From Roseateles puraquae (GTDB taxonomy: Bacteria > Pseudomonadota > Gammaproteobacteria > Burkholderiales > Burkholderiaceae_C): a DNA stretch of 64,000 nt. The stretch lies in assembly GCF_002205845.1 (NCBI RefSeq), contig NZ_NISI01000007.1:186001-250000 (forward strand), read 5' to 3'. Made by a program: the position numbers and the translations under genes. The notes under the pieces were generated by a model. It was not told the origin of the DNA. It saw only the letters and a program-made list of their open reading frames with translations, and did no database searches. Below, one piece after another: positions 61,552 to 64,000 of the stretch; position 1 is the stretch's first letter, and every line of letters starts with the position of its first letter.

Positions 61552-63153
61552 TCAAGGCAGGGCGTTCAGGGCGTTGCGCACGCCACGTGAAAAGGCCAGG
61601 CCGTCCTTGCGGTCCCAGTTGATCGACCAGGTCATCACGCCGCGCAGCGTCGGGTAGGCTGCCAGCGGCTTGATCGCGCCGCACTGCGTCAAGCGCGTCA
61701 GGCAGTTCAGCGCCGCGGTGATGTTCGCCAGGCTCGCCTGCCCGCTGTTGGCTGACGACGGGCCGGACGGCAGGCCGAAGGCCACCTGGTCGGGTCGCAG
61801 GCCCCGGAACACGTAGGGGCCGCTGCCGTTGTTGGTGGTGAAGCCCTCGATCAGCATGCGGCTGGCGGCCACCAGCAGGTCGACGCTGCCCTCGGCCAGG
61901 CCGGAGGTGGCGTAGGGCGCGTAGAGCGCACCGTTGTTGTAGTACTGCACGTGCAGCACGTTGAGCTCGTCGCGCAGGCCGTCGATGAGAGGCAGGTAAG
62001 CACCCCAGATGCCGCCGTAGGCGACGTAGCCGCCCTGCACGTAGGGGTGCTCCGGGGCCATCGACAGGTAGAAGCCGCTGCCCAGCCGCGCCTTGAGCTG
62101 CTTCACGGCCGTGACGAGGTTGGCCACCACAGGTGCGCCTGAGGTGACGCCGGCGCCGCTTTCCAGGTCGATGTCGATGCCGTCGAACCCGTACTTGCGC
62201 AGGATGGCCTCGACGCTGTTGACGAAGTTGGCCACCTGGGTCGCGTTGGTCAGCGTGACCGTGCCGTTCTGCCCACCGAAGGACAGCACCACCTTGCGGC
62301 CCTTGGCGCGCGCCGCAGCGATGTCGGCGATGAAGCGCGCTTCGCCGCCCGAGCCGCCGTCGAGGTTGAACACGATGTTGCCGTTGCCGCCGTCATCGGC
62401 AAACGCGACCACGATGACGTCGTAGTCCGCCGAGACCTCGCTGAGCGGGAAGGTCGGGCCCGACGGGTTGGTGAAGTTGTGCCAATAGCCGATGAGCTGG
62501 TGCTTGCCAGGCGACGGAGAGGGCGACGGCGATGGAGAAGGCGAAGGAGACGGCGAAGGCGATGGGGTGGGCGCCGGTGTCGGTGCGGGCGATGGCGCCG
62601 GGCTTGGCGACGGACTCGGGGCCGGGCCGGGCGAAGGTGCCCCGCTGCAGGCGCCCTGCGAGCTCCAGGGCTGGCCGCTGCCGGCCGGGCCGCTGCTGGT
62701 GGCCGGGTCATTGCCCTGCGTCCACCAGTTGGCTTTGTAGTTGGTGCTGGCCTTGCTGGCGATCTGCCCGCCGTTGTAGGCCGTGCTGCTGGACCAGGGT
62801 GCGGCGCAGGTCCCGCTTGCCGGTGGCGAAGGCGTGGGCGTGGGGCTGGGTGACGGCGACGGCGACGGTATTGGCGATGGCGATGGCGATGGCGAGGGTG
62901 CCGTGCCGGTCGCCGGGCCGAGATCCGTCCACAGCGACGCATTCGCCGGGTTCCAGCCGGTGCTGGCGTAGTCGGTCTGGTTGACGGTGGCGCGGTAGAG
63001 CCGGCCGTTGAACGTCACGACCATGCCGGCCGTGTAGTAGGTGTCGGGCTGCCAGGCCGCATAGGTCTGGGCGAGGGCGGGCTCGGCCAGCAGCAGGGCG
63101 CCGGCGAGCAGCCAGGGGCTGGCCGCGCGCGGCGGGCGTGGGCGCGAAATCAT
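61552..63153 (-). CDS. Secreted GH18 chitinase with two CBM5/12-type modules
   Basis: A 533-residue protein with a signal peptide (about 1-28), a chitin-binding CBM5/12-like module (YAAWQPDTYYTAGMVV, about 30-80), a Ser-Pro linker, a second such module (about 115-165), a longer Ser-Pro linker (about 170-215) and a GH18 barrel. The catalytic D-x-x-D-x-D-x-E is intact (FDGIDIDLESG, about residue 325). The linkers come from simple 6-bp repeats and may vary in length between strains. It hydrolyses chitin. A terminator separates it from the next chitinase gene upstream. Confidence 0.93.
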   Translation of the reverse strand: MISRPRPPRAASPWLLAGALLLAEPALAQTYAAWQPDTYYTAGMVVTFNGRLYRATVNQTDYASTGWNPANASLWTDLGPATGTAPSPSPSPSPIPSPSPSPSPTPTPSPPASGTCAAPWSSSTAYNGGQIASKASTNYKANWWTQGNDPATSSGPAGSGQPWSSQGACSGAPSPGPAPSPSPSPAPSPAPTPAPTPSPSPSPSPSPSPSPSPSPGKHQLIGYWHNFTNPSGPTFPLSEVSADYDVIVVAFADDGGNGNIVFNLDGGSGGEARFIADIAAARAKGRKVVLSFGGQNGTVTLTNATQVANFVNSVEAILRKYGFDGIDIDLESGAGVTSGAPVVANLVTAVKQLKARLGSGFYLSMAPEHPYVQGGYVAYGGIWGAYLPLIDGLRDELNVLHVQYYNNGALYAPYATSGLAEGSVDLLVAASRMLIEGFTTNNGSGPYVFRGLRPDQVAFGLPSGPSSANSGQASLANITAALNCLTRLTQCGAIKPLAAYPTLRGVMTWSINWDRKDGLAFSRGVRNALNALP

Positions 63154-63173
63154 GGGCTTCTCCGGGTTGATCG

Positions 63174-63210
63174 AAAAGGCCGCCGCACCCCATCGGGGCG
63201 CGGCGGCAAA
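63174..63210 (-). terminator. Intrinsic terminator between the two chitinase genes
   Basis: GCCGCCGC (63179-63186) pairs with GCGGCGGC (63200-63207), with an inner CCCC/GGGG extension, and on the minus strand CTTTTCG follows. It ends the transcript of the upstream chitinase 33 bp after its stop and 21 bp before the next start codon. Confidence 0.78.
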
Positions 63211-63242
63211 AGGGGCCCGACGCGGTCAGGCCCGAGGAGACA

Positions 63243-64000
63243 TCACTTCCAGGGCGCGTTCTGCAGCGCCGGGTCGTCCACCAGATTCAGCAGGCCGGCC
63301 GCCTTCTTCCCGATGCTGCCGGGCGAGGCCAGCGGTGCGCTGCCGCAGCTGCCGCTGGCGGTCTTCAGGGCCTGCCACAGCATGGCGCCGTCGCGCGGGT
63401 TGCGGTTGGCCAGCGTGCTGGTTGTCACCGCGTTCAGGTAGCGCTCCACCGAGTAGGGCTGGTTGATGTTGGCGCCATAGCTGTTCTGCAGGATGACCGA
63501 GCCGGTGCATTGCGCGTCGGCGTTGTTCACCACCAGCTGCCCGCCGGCCCAGCCTTCGGGTGCGGTCTCGAAGCCGATGGACACGATAGTGCTGCTCGGG
63601 AAGAGTTGCCGGTACTGCTTCCAGGCCGTGACGCCGTCGTAGTGCTCGAAGCGGGCGTCGTAGCTCATGATGTTCACGAGGTTGAAGGCCGTCTTCATCG
63701 CCGGGTCGCTGTTGACCAGCTGGCGCTCGAGCCCCGCCTTGCCGCCCCAGTAGCTCACGCCCACACCGGCGCACTGTGGGTCGTTGGCCGTGGCGCCGGT
63801 GCAGTCGGCGCCGGTGGACCAGGCAGCCACCGTCAGGATGCGCCCGCCGCCCGCCAGATCGACCGCCTTGCGCATCGCCTTCACGGCGCCGGCATAGCCG
63901 TCCAGGCCTTCGATCTCGTAGTCGACGTCCAGCCCGTCGAAGCCGACATCTTTCATGATGTTGGCCAGCGCGGTGATGGTGGGGCCGCTGCCGGCATGGC
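63243..64000 (-). CDS. GH18 chitinase, C-terminal part (5' end outside window)
   Basis: The frame is open to the right edge, so the N-terminus is missing; about 252 residues are visible. The GH18 catalytic motif D-x-x-D-x-D-x-E is present as FDGLDVDYEIEG, here with Tyr before Glu as in most active chitinases. NLVNIMSYDARFEHYDG carries the usual substrate-binding Met-Ser-Tyr-Asp. An in-frame ATG at 63956 falls within the barrel and is not the start. It differs from the downstream chitinase in sequence and probably in mode of action. Confidence 0.9.
   Translation of the reverse strand, partial: HAGSGPTITALANIMKDVGFDGLDVDYEIEGLDGYAGAVKAMRKAVDLAGGGRILTVAAWSTGADCTGATANDPQCAGVGVSYWGGKAGLERQLVNSDPAMKTAFNLVNIMSYDARFEHYDGVTAWKQYRQLFPSSTIVSIGFETAPEGWAGGQLVVNNADAQCTGSVILQNSYGANINQPYSVERYLNAVTTSTLANRNPRDGAMLWQALKTASGSCGSAPLASPGSIGKKAAGLLNLVDDPALQNAPWK

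Noticed and set aside
62508-62900. Tandem repeat tract resembling a minisatellite
   Set aside because: It is in frame and encodes the Ser-Pro linkers of the chitinase, so it is protein structure rather than a separate element.

Overview
The window comes from a GC-rich phototrophic betaproteobacterium, most likely of the Rubrivivax/Roseateles group of Burkholderiales. The evidence is a bchCXYZ-puf photosynthesis cluster ending in a tetrahaem pufC, together with ppsR, a PpsR-type bacteriophytochrome and dense sets of polysaccharide-degrading genes. All assignments are from reading the sequence; no database search was run.

Photosynthesis and light sensing (1-14.3 kb). The end of bchC, then bchX, bchY and bchZ (chlorophyllide reductase), run into pufB, an extra pufB-like gene, pufA, pufL, pufM, a 52-codon ORF and pufC. 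Downstream are ppsR, a bacteriophytochrome without a histidine-kinase domain and, on the other strand, a haem oxygenase that could supply its biliverdin. The most unusual item is the 74-residue PufB paralogue between pufB and pufA. It aligns with PufB without gaps, but the bacteriochlorophyll-ligating His39 is Gln and it carries a 25-residue C-terminal tail.

Housekeeping and mixed genes (11.9-19.6 kb): truD, a small membrane protein, an Lrp/AsnC regulator divergent from an acetolactate synthase across a perfect palindrome, a diguanylate cyclase, an SDR and a small conserved protein.

Hemicellulose locus (19.6-48.4 kb). A co-directional minus-strand run encodes XylR (ROK), XylB, XylA, a TonB-dependent receptor, GH35, GH95, a GDSL esterase, GH1, a GPH transporter, GH39 and three GH5 enzymes. 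A divergent plus-strand run encodes a flavin-dependent halogenase-like protein, GH31 alpha-xylosidase, GH9, an AmpG-like transporter and a CE4 deacetylase. GH5/GH9 with GH31, GH35, GH95, an esterase and xylose catabolism is the enzyme set needed to dismantle fucosylated, acetylated xyloglucan, so I read this as a xyloglucan utilisation locus. A ROK-type operator sits between the -35 and -10 boxes of the xylR-xylB-xylA promoter, in the divergent control region.

Translation factor (48.4-50.8 kb): an EF-G paralogue preceded by two tiny ORFs, a hairpin and an intrinsic terminator, a possible attenuation leader.

Beta-glucan/chitin locus (50.8-64 kb). A second TonB-dependent receptor is followed by a halogenase-like protein, a SapC-family protein, a cupin and another halogenase-like protein. 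Upstream are a LacI regulator, a GH16 enzyme with a CBM6-like domain and two GH18 chitinases (the second runs off the window). Four near-identical TGAAAGCGCTTTCA-type operators before the receptor and GH16 define a local LacI regulon.
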